From NCBI RefSeq assembly GCF_030272615.1, contig NC_081405.1, positions 20,413,047-20,477,046 of the forward strand: 64,000 bases of DNA, read 5' to 3'. Source of the stretch: Cryptomeria japonica. Taxonomy: Eukaryota > Streptophyta > Pinopsida > Cupressales > Cupressaceae. Positions 49,385 through 61,501 of this stretch are shown piece after piece. The notes under the pieces were generated by a model. It was not told the origin of the DNA and made no database searches. It saw nothing but the letters and a program-made list of their open reading frames with translations. Position 1 is the first letter of the stretch. Each line of letters starts with the position of its first letter. Both the position numbers and the translations under genes were made by a program.

Positions 49385-50900
49385 GTTACAATCAATTAGT
49401 TATTGAGTGCTTGTCTATTAGAGGTCGATGGTTTAAATCCCACACTTCACAAGGTCTCCTTCACTTGAGTTGGGTTTTAGCGAGAAAAGGTGAGTTTATA
49501 GAGGTTGGTAACCAAAATCAAAAACTTAATAGGCTATGATGGTATTAGATGAAACAATGATGGTCTTAAGTTAAGTGAAGATAATGAAGGATTATAATTT
49601 ATTTTCCTATGCAACAAAAAAAATAATGATGTAATATAACATCCTAAAAAAAGACTATGCAACTAAAGCTATAAAATTTGAATATGGCTAAGGACTCTGA
49701 TCGTTTGCCCTAACCTCTACTAAAGGTAGGTCTCTTCTATCAGCAATTAACTCCCGATTAGTGAAAATGTTGTCTTTATTATCCTAATCATGGGATTGTG
49801 ACTCATGCCCACTAGTATGTAGTTGAGTATCATTTTGTTGTAGCAAAGGGCCAAATAAGGAAACTTGCCTTGACCATATAACAAGGAGTCCACCTATGTC
49901 AGTTAGAGGGCATAGAAGAGTGTTGTTGGACATCAAATTTATGGTGGTGCAACTAACTAGTCTATTGTACTATTGATGGAGGAGAGGACCACCTATGGTG
50001 GCTCTAACAAGTAGCAAAAAGTGGAATCAAAAGTGGTTGCATTATTGGCTTTAAGAGGACTTATTATGGGTTGGTAAAGATAGGGGGAACCCAAGCCATA
50101 GTACACAAGTATTACTCCAATGGTTAAATAAAATATGGAGGTGCAATGCCTCCATGGCCACTTTATTATTTTTCACCTACATTCACATGAATACATTTGA
50201 TCACTAAATATTTGTTGAGTAGAAAATTTTGTATCTACTAAGTTTTGAGAAAAAAACAATTGCATTTCTATCTTTCCATGTAAAAAACACAATATAAATT
50301 CTAAAAGCATGCCAAATCTAGACATATTTAATTAAAGTCTAGCTCATTATCTCCTAAAAGGACATTGTGCCAAGTAAAAGGCTTTCATCTAAAAGGTTTA
50401 AATAAATCATGATACAAGACTAGATAGCTTGCACATACGAACAAAACCAAAACACATGCATGATTGTCTTCATGTGCCCAATTAATGGACATCTAGGGTT
50501 TGAAAGGTCCAAATAGATCAATCATTTACCAATAGTGATACCTTGGTTCAAAAAACATGGTGTGAAATGAGCATTCCTTGTTTCAACAATAAATTGCTAG
50601 ATAGTTTGGAAATAATTGCTCTAAATGTGAGAGGGTGTCTAGAGAGGCCATCTCATATTCAAATTTTAAATCACGGTAAAATGTAGAGAGATCTAATTAT
50701 GCCCTTTTTTGAGATCATACTTATGAAAAGGGTATGGATATTTTACATCCAATCTTTCCACTAAGGCTTTATCATTCTCAAAGCAATCTTGTGTAGGTGT
50801 TGAAAAGGCAATACCTCAATAACCAACTAGAAGACTCTTTATTTGTGTTGTTCAAGTTATAATTGGCACATATTTGCGATCATGAGAGCAAAGCAAAAGA
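49385..50900. repeat. Further copies of the segmental-duplication modules
   Basis: 49385-49570 matches 46025-46190 (TGGTTTAAATC and GAGGTTGGTAACCAAAATC). 49650-50410 matches 42940-43740. 50330-50890 matches 46430-46980. No coding frame is supported. Confidence 0.65.
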
Positions 50901-50909
50901 AAAGTTTGA

Positions 50910-52100
50910 GTAAAGATCCTTGATATATTCAATACATTTTTTGAAAAACTTGAGAGAGTGCATCTTAGAAATCTTGGCTATCATTTTGTCTTAGAAATTA
51001 ATGGTGGGAGACCAAGATAGAGGCTACGGATTAATAAATACCATTGAAAAAACTTTTACCCTTCTAGAAGAGCCAAGGATTGATTGCTTCTAAAGCATTC
51101 CAAACAATTTTGGCCACAAAAGTTATTACTATCTTGATAGGAACAAGAGAGATAACAAGAGAATGAAAACTCAATCTTTTCCAAGTAGGTCTATTTTGGG
51201 AGACCAAAAGGATATGCAATTCCTTAATAATACTCTCTCCTTTTTTAGCTTAAATTACTTTCATGACCCAATTTGTGTGGAGCACAATTCCCCATCTCTA
51301 AACATCAAGTAAGTCCATACCTCCGAAGTATCTTGGAAGGTATCATATGTCCTAGATGCTACTCTATAAAAGTTCTTATTATGGTCAAAATTGGCCAAAT
51401 AAACTCATATAGGAGTTTCCCTAACTTGTGATAAGGCATTTTGGGAGGCACCCAAATAGAGGAATAATAGGTGCATGCATGGCCTCTAAAACCTTAATGC
51501 AATTTTGGAATTCACTAGATAGAGAAAATGACCTGGTAATCCAATGGACCAATTTCTTGTCAACTCTATCCACAACTTGGTGCCATAGTGTCAATGGATA
51601 GACTTGAAATGAAAAGGGAATCCCTAAGCACCCAAAAAGAGGAATTAAAGGCATGCATGGTCACTAAAACCTTTAAGTAATTTTGGAATTCACTAGATAG
51701 AGAAAGTGGCTTGGTAATTTAATAGACCAATTTCTTCTCAACTTCGTCCACAACATGGTGTCAAAGTGTTGATGGGTAGGCCTGAAAGACAATGTGAATC
51801 CCTAAAACTATGAAATATACTCATGTTCTATTCACTTTCATCTATGGGCTTGAAACCAAAAGGATAAGTAGTAAAATAGATTGCTTGTAAAATTGGGGCT
51901 TGCAACATTGAATAATTGAACCAATAGCTAAGAAAAATTGTTTAGATACTTGAAATCTTGCATGATAATATTCTCATCCTTAATCAAAGTGAGGAAAGAG
52001 TTGCTAGCAAAATGACTATTGATAAGATTTTGAGGGTTGTTTTTTAGGAGGATGATACCCACTTAATTTTTAGTGGCAAATAGTTCAAACCAATGCCTCA
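50910..52100 (-). mobile_element. Degraded LINE reverse-transcriptase C-terminus and downstream region
   Basis: The minus strand reads, with stops and shifts, LIKDENIIMQDF and an SPNF/KPQFYKQ stretch. It then reads GIPFSFQVYPLTLWHQVVDR, KLVHWITRSFSLSSEFQN and CIKVLEAMHAP. The series Gly-Ile-Pro-Phe, Leu-Trp-x-x-Val-Val, Lys-Leu-x-x-Trp, Ser-Leu-Ser-x-x-Phe-Gln is the region following the RT catalytic core in plant LINEs. The segment is present twice in tandem (51421-51600 and 51600-51780). The catalytic YADD region is not visible. Confidence 0.55.
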
Positions 52101-54809
52101 ATTTTTGGTGAATTAGATAAGATATAAGGAGAGCTAAATATCCACATTTTTACAAATAATCAAATCAACATCGGTTGAATCGCCTAACCATATTTTTTAA
52201 ACTTTTAAATGAATCATTTTGCCACAAGGAATAATGTATGGTTGGAGCCTAATTGTCTAAATCTATAATCCATATTACAAAGTTAAATCTTGTTTGTCAT
52301 AACTATCAATTCTCACTTTTTTTAGGTCCCTATCGCTATTAATATTAAATTCTCACATGCTTCTAGGGGCAAATTCACTTTGAAATCAAAATTTGGTGGG
52401 ATATTCCACTTAGAGATCAGATGTATATATTTTTCAAGAATTTTGTTGTGGCCCCCTAATGCAAGCTACCATGTAGATAAATCTCACAATCTTATGACTA
52501 ACACAAGACATCAACCATGACTTACCGACATTGTGTTGCAATGTACATCACTTGTATTCTCCTTTTTTCTCCTTTATTAACCGAATCTTTAACAACCATG
52601 ACATATGGGGCCTCAAATTTAATAATTATGAAGAATACAAATGTACTAATATATTTTTTAATAATTTCATGGGTAGGCAATTGCTATCTCAAGTGACTTT
52701 GCTTTAAACCATAATAGTTTAAAGCATTGAGGCTAGGATCATGTCTCAAGTGACTTTGCTAGACTCGATACTTCACGACCTTTAACATTAAGTCAGATGC
52801 ACTCACTTATTCATATTACTGTGGTTCCAACTCTCAATATTAATAAGTTACTTAATAATTCAAAATGCTTACCTTAAAAAAACAAGGATGCAAAGCATCA
52901 AGTTCCTGCCATTAGAAGAATGAGAGTAATGGATAGAGATAAAGAGGAAGAGATAGCTACATATAGATGGAGAAATAAAGCTACATGTGGCACTATGATA
53001 GAAGGATATAGAGATAGAGGTATAAAAAATAGAGAAAGGGACTGAACTAGAGCCAAAGAGAGATAGGTAGAGAGAGAGGAGAGGGGGAGAGGAGAGAAGT
53101 TATTGTTATCAAATTTTAATTTAAGCAGTGAAATTGAATTTAAATTCTTTTTTAATATTTGAAAATGAATATTACCAAATTTTAGTTAAAATATTATCAT
53201 GGTTGAAAAGATTTATTTCTAATTATTGAAAATGAGTGTTAGTAGAATATGAATAATAATGTTTGAAAATTTTATCCATAATTCAACTAAAATTAAAAAT
53301 TTATTACAAAATTTATATAATATGTTGATTGAGTTATCATGTCACTATATACATTGGAAGCTTGAGTATGTTAGAGAAAGTGTTATGAAAAATGCATTGA
53401 ACATTTCTGGTATAGTGAAAAGAAATCAATAATATAAAAAGTCACATTTATTCAAGAAGACTTAGAAGATCAAGCTAGATTCAATAATCTAAAAGTCAAC
53501 ATTTTTTCATAAGACCGAGAAGATGAAGCTACAATCAATAATATAGAAGATATTATTTTTTTCTAGAAGATTGAGAAGATGAAGCTAGAATGAATAATAT
53601 AAAAGTTTGCACTTTTTTCCACAATATTGAGAAGATAAGCGGAACCAGATGTTGTATTTTGCATTATTAAAGGCATTAAATCCATAACATTCCTCATTGA
53701 ATCCATTTAATGTTCAAGTACAATTTTTAATTAAATGTTAAAATTCTCTTTGGTACAAATTAGATCATGAAAGATGAATTCATTGCATTTCCTGCTGCAA
53801 TTTGTAAAGCTGGAACAAGGACTTGATGAAAATATTTGAATGAAATGTCAGCTAAGAGATGTTGGATGATGAAGCTCCCTTTCTATGCGTGTGCCCGATA
53901 CTCTGTCACAATCTTTGCGAATAATGTTGCTCGAGTCTCCATCAGCTTCAATTGGTTAATGAACTGAAGTAGGTTACCTGCATTAATAGAAATTATTAAT
54001 ATTCAAAATAGATAGTAGGAAGATCATAAATTTTGAAATGAAGTTGCTCTAACGTTAAAATCACCACAATGTTGTTCATACTCTTTGAAGCTGAATTTTG
54101 GTAGCAAAAATAAAAAGAGTAAGGTCAAATGCCTTGACTGTACAGCTTAGTAGTTGTGGTTATATAAAGGTTTTATGTTTCAGCCACAGTGCGTGATACT
54201 TGAAGAGAGCTCGTAGCTTGTAAAAGCAAGGCAACAGATGCAAGAATTAATGCCTAATACAAAAAATCTAACGTGGTTTGTCCCAAAGCATTTTTGCAAA
54301 TACAATGTGGACTATGGAAAACTATCAAACCGATATTTAGAATCTTAGATTAAACATTAAATAATAACATCTTAAGGTATTATTAAATGACTAAAAGATA
54401 CAAATATTTAATTTTCTAGACCAAACACTCTGCATAATGACTTTGCTAAACATAATGACTTTGCTAATAAAACTTAGATATTTAAGCAACAATTCTATCA
54501 ATATTAATATCTATGAAACTATTTAATAGCAATATTAAGTAGTATTACTAGTTTTAATATTATTTAAAATTGTATCCCATATGAGTGAAGGTTTGAAAAA
54601 AGTCTTCTTCGCTAGCTTATTTTGTCCTCACCATTGGTTTATTTGCCATGAGTAGGGAAACAGACCTTGTTCTCATCAGCATAGAGAGAATCGGAATGAA
54701 TAGACACTATTAAGTTGTTCACAACAGTTTTATATACTGGAATTTGCTCAAAACATCCAGTTGAAATCCAAGGATCTTTGTAGGTGCTCACAATAGAAAT
54801 CAAGATTCT
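52101..54809. other. Non-coding interval upstream of the alpha-galactosidase remnant
   Basis: AT-rich, with a purine-rich GA tract at 52920-53100 and a three-fold tandem repeat (unit ~62 bp with GAGAAGATGAAGCTAGAAT) at 53440-53640. No gene is supported. Confidence 0.5.
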
Positions 54810-54854
54810 ATGCATACAACATACAACTTCTCTATTTTGAGCATACTACACACC

Positions 54855-56011
54855 ATGAAGATGATATGGTTTTGGCTCTTAGCATTTTTATGCTATCAAG
54901 CAAAATCTGCTCCTGTGGGGAGAAGAATTTTAGTATCCAATGGGCTTGGTCAGACGCCTCAGATGGGGTATAATGTTTCTCAATTACAAATACCTAAGAC
55001 ATAAAATTACGCAAAATAAGGGTGGATTAGTATAAATATTTATCATTTGTTTACACATAATTATTCATAGATTGGTTTATTTCTTTCCTATGTTTAGATG
55101 GAATAGTTGGAATCATTCCTCACGCCATGTTACTTAGGGGATTATTCATGAAACAGGTGCTCGCATACTTTGATTATGAATAGCAGTGTTCTAAACTTCT
55201 TGCCATGGGAAGATTTAGTTAAGAGCTCAAACAATACCGTGATGTTAATGGTATGAATATAAGCTATATATTTTGGTCTTTGAACCATTGTGACACTGTC
55301 TTATGCTCTTAGTGATAACGGGGTACACTTGGTATTGTATAATTTGGAACTTCAATAGATTTCTAATACTGTTTTATGATTGAGAAAATATGAAATAATT
55401 CTTTTGTTGATCTATGGTCATCATATAGCTGACGCAATGATATCCACCAGATTATATAAGCTAGGTTATGAGTATGTTAATATAGGTCAGCTATACTCTG
55501 CCATTTCTATTAGCTGTGTATATTTTAATCTACCCAATTAGTTTGTATTAATGTTAGTTCTTTTCATTTTGATTTGTATAGTGTGATATTTTTCATCATC
55601 AATGTTTCGGATTATATTTTTCATCTAAACGATAGATCATGTAGTATGATCCGTAACATTGATAATGAAAAATATCATACAGAGTGCAAATCGGAAATAA
55701 AAAGAACTAACATTATAGACTATAAAAGTTACATGACTTCAGCCCACACTAATATCAATGTGGATGTGTCAATTAAGATGACTGTTGGGCCGAGCTGAAC
55801 AGAGATGATGAGGTACATTATATGCATGAAAAAAGAATACTGAGAGTTGCTAGAGTTACATATTATGGATTTTGATGTACTTAATTCAAACTCTTGTATG
55901 TGGTCAGGATAATCTTGCTGCCAAAGCTTCTACATTTCCCTCTAGCATTAAGGCATTGGCAGACTATGTTCATTCCAAGGGACTTAAGCTTGGAATATAT
56001 TTAGATGCTGG
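54855..56011 (+). pseudogene. Truncated alpha-galactosidase (GH27), five N-terminal exons
   Basis: Exons: 54855-54967, 55098-55156, 55428-55484, 55778-55812, 55908-56011, all with GT-AG introns. The product starts with a signal peptide (MKMIWFWLLAFLCYQAKSA), then NGLGQTPQMG|WNSWNH, ETADAMISTRLYKLGYEYVN, DDCWAELNRDDE and [26 protein letters not shown]. These are the successive GH27 landmarks of secreted or vacuolar plant alpha-galactosidases, which remove galactose from raffinose-type sugars and galactomannan. An alternative in-frame ATG is at 54810. Exon 2 has an in-frame TAG (55135-55137) where the family usually has Glu. After exon 5 there is a donor (GTGAGA) but no exon encoding the catalytic YLKYDNC region before the next gene, so over half the protein, including both catalytic aspartates, is missing. 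Splice sites are still intact. A MITE-like palindrome sits in intron 3. Confidence 0.88.
55551..55713. mobile_element. MITE-like palindromic element in intron 3 of the alpha-galactosidase remnant
   Basis: The 163-bp sequence folds almost end to end. The terminal inverted repeat is ATGTTAGTTCTTTT / AAAAGAACTAACAT with one base difference in register. An inner arm GATATTTTTCATCATCAATG pairs with CATTGATAATGAAAAATATC. It is flanked by TA on both sides (55549-55550 and 55714-55715), as for Tc1/mariner-type insertion. The family is not assigned. Confidence 0.75.
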
Positions 56012-58384
56012 GTGAGAAATTAACATATTTATTCTATCCCTGAGTAACAATTATGTAAGGTTTGCAATATTTTTGGAATTAGAATGGCACCAGACCATTT
56101 TCTCAGGGATTAACAGTGGTCAATATTTGTAAAGACAACATAGCTAGTATCTTTTAAGGTTTTAAAAATTTTAAAACTTGTATGCTTGAGAAGCCCTTCT
56201 ACCTTAAGGTAAGTCAGAAAGTAATACGAGCACAATAATCACAAAATCAGCAATGCAAGATTTGATACATCAAAAGACTTCAAAAAATGACATCCTAGGC
56301 AACAATTACAACTACAACATTCAGGCCAAAGGGATGCTTCAATTCAACCTGAAAGTTTATCTAATGCAAACAGAAATCTTAAATGACGGCTATGCTTCTA
56401 TTTATTACTTTATTTCTTTTCCTAGTACATAGTCAAGACTTAAATTTCCACATATTGATTCACATAATCTCACATGAGGAATATGATTTTGGTACTAGCA
56501 AAAATTGTGATGATAAATATCCATTATCCAATCAAAATTTCAGAAGATTTTAGAAACATCAGTAAGCAACATTTTGAATTGAAAGTATTTTCGAAGTGTC
56601 AGAACCAGTTAGGTTATGCACAATACAAATTATCTTAATTTGAGAAACTTATCAAATTCTAGGATTACATGAGTCTTAATATCAAATACAAAACTATCAA
56701 TGCATACCTTGAGAGCAAAACTGAATATATTTCTGAGCAGTTCAGGCCTGATGAACCATGTTACCAACCTTGAATATTGACATGCTTTGGCCTCCAAACA
56801 AACAAACTGGTAAGCTACACAGAGATGACTGGAGTGGTATAATTGCAAGGCTAAAGAAGGAACAATAATTACAGAAAGAATAATTTTTATTACAATTATT
56901 GCTATCGATGCGAAGGGTAGGGTTAAAAACCATCTGGAAACTAGACAACGGAAAACTAATCTACAACCAAATCACCCGAAATATATAATGTCAGAGAAAA
57001 TTAAATTAGTTGAAAGGAAAATTTTAGGTTAAACGGGTTTCAAACTTAAATTTGGCATATTCCAAAACACTGAACCAGAAAATTAAATTAGTTCAAAGGA
57101 AACATAAGGTTAAAAGGGTTTCAAACTTGAATTTGGCATATTCCAAAACACTGAACCAACAAATCTTCAGGGGTTTTGACCCAAAGGAAAATGTTAAAAT
57201 TTATAAAATCTATTCCTAGAGAACAAGCTTTCAAACCTTTTTTGGTAAACAACGTATACAAATTTACATACAGTGCAAAAATCTCATAAACCTATCATAA
57301 AATATTTTAACAGAAAACTTAGTTACCTGTATTCCCTCTCTTCTCCAAATGGTAAGCAACATTCAGGTGCTTTCAGGGCAGTGTAATTCCAACTTTACCT
57401 ACAGAATTGAAAGAAAGCATTATGTCGGTAATACCTTTCAAAGAAGAAAATATTTAATGCTGAATATTTAAAACTAGATGAAATGACCTATGAAATGAAA
57501 TAGAATAACACACTGGACTCAATTATACGTATAGAATTAGAAGACAACAACACATATAGGTGTAACACAAAAGAAAGAAAATGGGTATTGGTAATTTTTA
57601 TGGCCAAATGAAACAACCTACAAAAATATATGCACATTCTAGCTCAAAGATAAAACATTCAATTCACGCAGCTTTAAATAGTCAAAATTTGTATTCAATA
57701 TTTGCCTCCTCGAAGTCACAATTTAAAAAAAAATAAAAATAATTATCTTGCTACACCAATCGATAGAAAAACAAACAGGGCAATGTCACATCAGCAAGGA
57801 CAATTTTTTATATTATTTGTCTGATCTATCATTGAATGAATTGGTTATTAAATTTCTGATCATTTTTAATTATGACAGTTTTTAATTGTACATAAAAATT
57901 GTGTATATTTTTGTTTTCAAAAATTAAATTTTATGTCTACAGAAATTCACATTGACCAATCACAGCATAAAGAAATCATTTTTTAAATATTTTTTTGTTA
58001 AAAAATAAGCAAGTTAACTTCTGAAAATAGAAAAATTTATTTTAGTTTGAAAAATTTTAAACTCTGATTGATTATCAAGGACAATGACTAATAGCTATTT
58101 AACAACATGGTGGATGCATAAGTATTCCTCCATGACAGGAACTAATAAGACAAGAAATAATAATATTTCGAATATTAAATAAAAAATGTTATATTTGATA
58201 AAATATATTGTACAATATTTTGTATAGGTGTTGAATACCCAATTTAATAAGATGTTTGAAGTACACCATCTTGGTTGGTAATTAATGGCCAATTCAAGGC
58301 AAACCCCAATGTTAAAACCCTTATGATACAGTCCCAAACTCAATAAGGATAGATACCCACAATAGAGGGACAAAGAAGTCAAGG
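56012..58384. other. Intergenic between convergent alpha-galactosidase remnant and hydroxylase gene
   Basis: No further GH27 exon was found on +. A tandem duplication of ~82 bp (56998-57079 and 57080-57158, GGGTTTCAAACTT and GGCATATTCCAAAACACTGA shared) is present. The right part (about 58150-58384) would be the 3' UTR of the hydroxylase transcript on the minus strand. Confidence 0.6.
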
Positions 58385-61300
58385 TTACTGCTTCACAGCA
58401 ACATCTTTGCTTTCCATGTAACTTCTAGAGGCCTTCCTCCTCCTACTCACAAATTTTTCCAGCTCTTCAGGACCACCTTCCAGGTTTTTCAGTTCCTTGT
58501 CACAGACAAATATACACGAATTATCAGAATTTTTAGGTACTAAAAGTTCTATGCATTATCTACCATCTCGATGATGCATCATAGAATGTTATCCAAAATA
58601 TTGATATAAACAAACCCTTACAATCTAAACCAGAAACAATAACAAATACTAAAAATTCTGCTTCTATAAACAATTCATCAATGTAGTTAGGAAGGAAGAA
58701 GAAACCTACTGAAGGTCCAAGTAAGATACCAAATGGTATACCATCAAACTTATCTGCATGATGAATCTGCAGTTGCATGCATTAACAAAAATCTGTCACG
58801 TATATGTCTTTTCTGCCAAAGATTTCCATAGAATTGTACAAAGCAGATATAAACATTCTGAATTATGAGAAGAGGGTTTGTAACAAACCTGATGTGCAGC
58901 TGCTACTTTTCGAAGATACGGAATATCACCGAGTGGCCCAACAGGAAAACGTCTATCAATAAGGCCATCATGGACAATTATATATGCAAGCCCACCAATG
59001 GTGATTCCTATTCCCTGGAAAAAGTTATCAGACCCATTAAACCCTTCAGATTCATCATTAATTCCCCTAATAACATAGGAATCAAACGATTTTTCAACAA
59101 ATTCTTGTCCATCATTCGTACAGAAGATGGACTATAAAGTGACCTAAATCATTATTACACTTTTTCCAAGATTGCATTTCTAAAAATATAGAAGATAAGG
59201 TAAGAGGCAGTCCTTACAGCACCAAAACAGAGACTTGGCACAAGACCTTTACAGTAGAGTCCATATGTTAATAAGACATTAGCAGGGATGGAATTGAGGA
59301 TGGTAAATATGTCGTTCATTTCAAAAGGTCCATCTCTGGGCCTGTGATGAGACTGCCAAAGCAAGTGAAAGTTTGATTAGAACAAAGTAACTAAACCTGT
59401 TTAGTATGTTGCACTGGAATTTTAGGTTTAAAGATCATTTGTCATCCACCTTAGCTTAAAACTACAATAGCACCAGTTTCATACCTCATGGATGGACCAC
59501 AAGGCACCATGCCAGAAAGTTCGGTGAACCCAGCGAGCCCAATGCTCCATTCCAACCTGTATGCACAAGAATGAACTTAGCAGCAATCATGTCAAAGCCA
59601 GCAGCAGACAGGCAGAAATCACTATCATGGGAAGAGATTTGAGGAATCTTATATTAGATAATCGTGTTGGAAAATGAGTCACGCTTGAATTAAAGATGAA
59701 CCAGTCATTGTGAGGGCTAGTAGCTCTGTGGCAAAGCACCCCAGCAAGAAATCGGAGGTCTTAAGTTTGATGCCTAGCTGGATCATAAAAGTTTAAGGTC
59801 AGCAGGGCAGGCTAAACTAGGATCCCCAAGCAGGTGCAGTGTGGTTCAAAAGGGTGAGGGAAAGTGAGCCACAACCAAACCAAAGAGGGCCTATAACTCA
59901 GAGGCAGAACCGCCCAGTTTTTTCACATTGATGTTTCGAGTCACATTCTGTGATCCATCATCAAAAAGAGGATGAATGTATCACAGAGTATAGTCAGAAA
60001 CAAGGCTAAAAATTTACATTGTGAAAATATCATATATTTTCAATTTACAAGAGATGTAACTGTTATAACAAAATCTTTCTGGATGGATGGCAATCAAAGA
60101 CAATTTTAATAGGTGCTGCTGCTTTAACAATCTCCCTGGAAGGATATCAGGGCATATAGCATAATGAGAAAATATATCTGACTTCTGAATTCTAAGGAAT
60201 TGGGACTCAATATGTTCAAGGAAACTGTCCGTCACAGTTTGATATAAGTGCACATAGAAAAAATTTGAATCTCAAATTCTATATATTGAGGAGGTAATGT
60301 ATGCATACCGCTGCTACAGCTGCAACTAAAACTGTACCCATCATCTCCGTGTAAGGAAGCTCCTCACCCTGAGAAAAAATAGGCGAAACTCAGTCATGAG
60401 ATATGGAAATTATTAAAACAAAAATAAGAAATCATACTAGCAGGTGCATTCCCACTGTAAACAACTACTGGGTTAACCAGAACACTGTTAAAGCATTTCC
60501 CTTGAAAAACAGGAGAATCGTCAAGTTTAAATATCTAAGAACAATCGACAGATATTTTTTTACAAAAATTATATTTAGTAAACTTCCACCTTTGTAAATG
60601 TTCAATAATAAATTGACTACATGGTTTATATGTGTGAAGCATTCAAGTTTATACTGGATAATAAGACTGAGAATGGAAGGCAATGTTTTTTTTGTTTAGG
60701 AAACTTTGCATTTTTTGTTTGGGGGAAACACTTTAATGCACAAAATTATGTGATTTTGCACAAACAATAGCTTCAGGCTAGAAAGTTCCCAATGTTGTAG
60801 AGAGTCCCATCATAAGAGACCAAGGTTTCAAGGATTGTTACACCTGCTCTGAAATATAATTGTTTTCAATTTCCAGTACTCGAGTTCATGGAAAGATCTG
60901 TGCCAGAATAAAATACAGAATCTCAACAAATTTGGGATCTGGGCAGGTAAATTATGAATGCAGATTACAAATCAGCAAGGCTGTGCATAACCAGCACATA
61001 TTTTTTAACTGGAAAATGGTGAAAAAAACATGATCCATAATGAAACAGAGCATAGCTGAAGAACACAAATCAAGAAAATCTTGAATTTTGCTTGTGAATC
61101 AGAAAAGATCGGACCTTCATTACGAAGAGAAATCTATAATAAATGGCTGCTGCAGCAGTGCCTGTAATTCCGAGGCTCCAAGCAAGCGCAGCCAAATTAG
61201 CCTTGACATTGCTTGACAGCCCCTTTTCCTCCTTCTCAACAGCCCTTCTCAACGAATCTGCAAATTCCAGAGACTGTTCTCCAATTTGTCCTTCATTTTC

Positions 61301-61501
61301 CTTGAATACAAAGCAGAGGCCAGGCAGCATCTTCTTTCTCCTCGCACAAACACGGGAGGATTCTCTCCCTAGCATTAAATTGGAAGAGAAGCGAGCAGCA
61401 GCATTGAAAGAAGCAGGGCTCACTGCTCTGTTGACACCAGCAGGTGAGAGGATCGAATCGCACAAACCCACTGCATAGGGAGATGAAATGCACACCACCA
61501 T
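58385..61501 (-). CDS. Beta-carotene hydroxylase (non-haem di-iron, plastid), seven exons, 315 aa
   Basis: Coding exons, 5' to 3' on the minus strand: 61501-61115, 60368-60309, 59556-59485, 59352-59218, 59014-58889, 58766-58710, 58495-58385. All introns are GT-AG and phase 0. The sum is 315 codons plus TAA, the usual length (Arabidopsis ~310). Residues 1-60 are Ser/Ala/Arg-rich (MVVCISSPYAVGLCDS), a plastid transit peptide. Membrane segments start at ANLAALAWSLGITGTAA. The enzyme hydroxylates beta-rings of carotene to zeaxanthin. Histidine clusters: HRTFWH (160-165), HESHH (172-176, split by intron 3), HDGLID (233-238) and HQIHH (259-263). Family members have HDGLVH, so D238 replaces a conserved histidine. 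The C-terminus has KFDGIPFGILLGP and a basic tail. An in-frame ATG 11 codons upstream (61534) is possible; 61501 fits the transit peptide better. Intron 2 holds tRNA-like repeats. The gene looks intact otherwise. Confidence 0.93.
59721..59944 (+). repeat. Candidate tRNA-derived SINE (two Pol III box A/B pairs) in hydroxylase intron 2
   Basis: First pair: box A-like TAGCTCTGTGGC (59721-59732) and box B-like AGTTTGATGCC (59764-59774), 43 bases apart. Second pair: TAACTCAGAGGC (59894-59905) and GTTTCGAGTCA (59933-59943), 39 bases apart. The spacings fit tRNA genes. The strand is opposite to the host gene. No poly-A tail or target duplication was pinned down. Confidence 0.5.

Noticed and set aside
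53040-53100. GA-rich tract as a regulatory element
   Set aside because: Simple low-complexity purine run with no adjacent gene.
61143-61478. A 111-codon frame on + opposite hydroxylase exon 1
   Set aside because: Antisense shadow of a well-supported exon with correct splice sites and family similarity.
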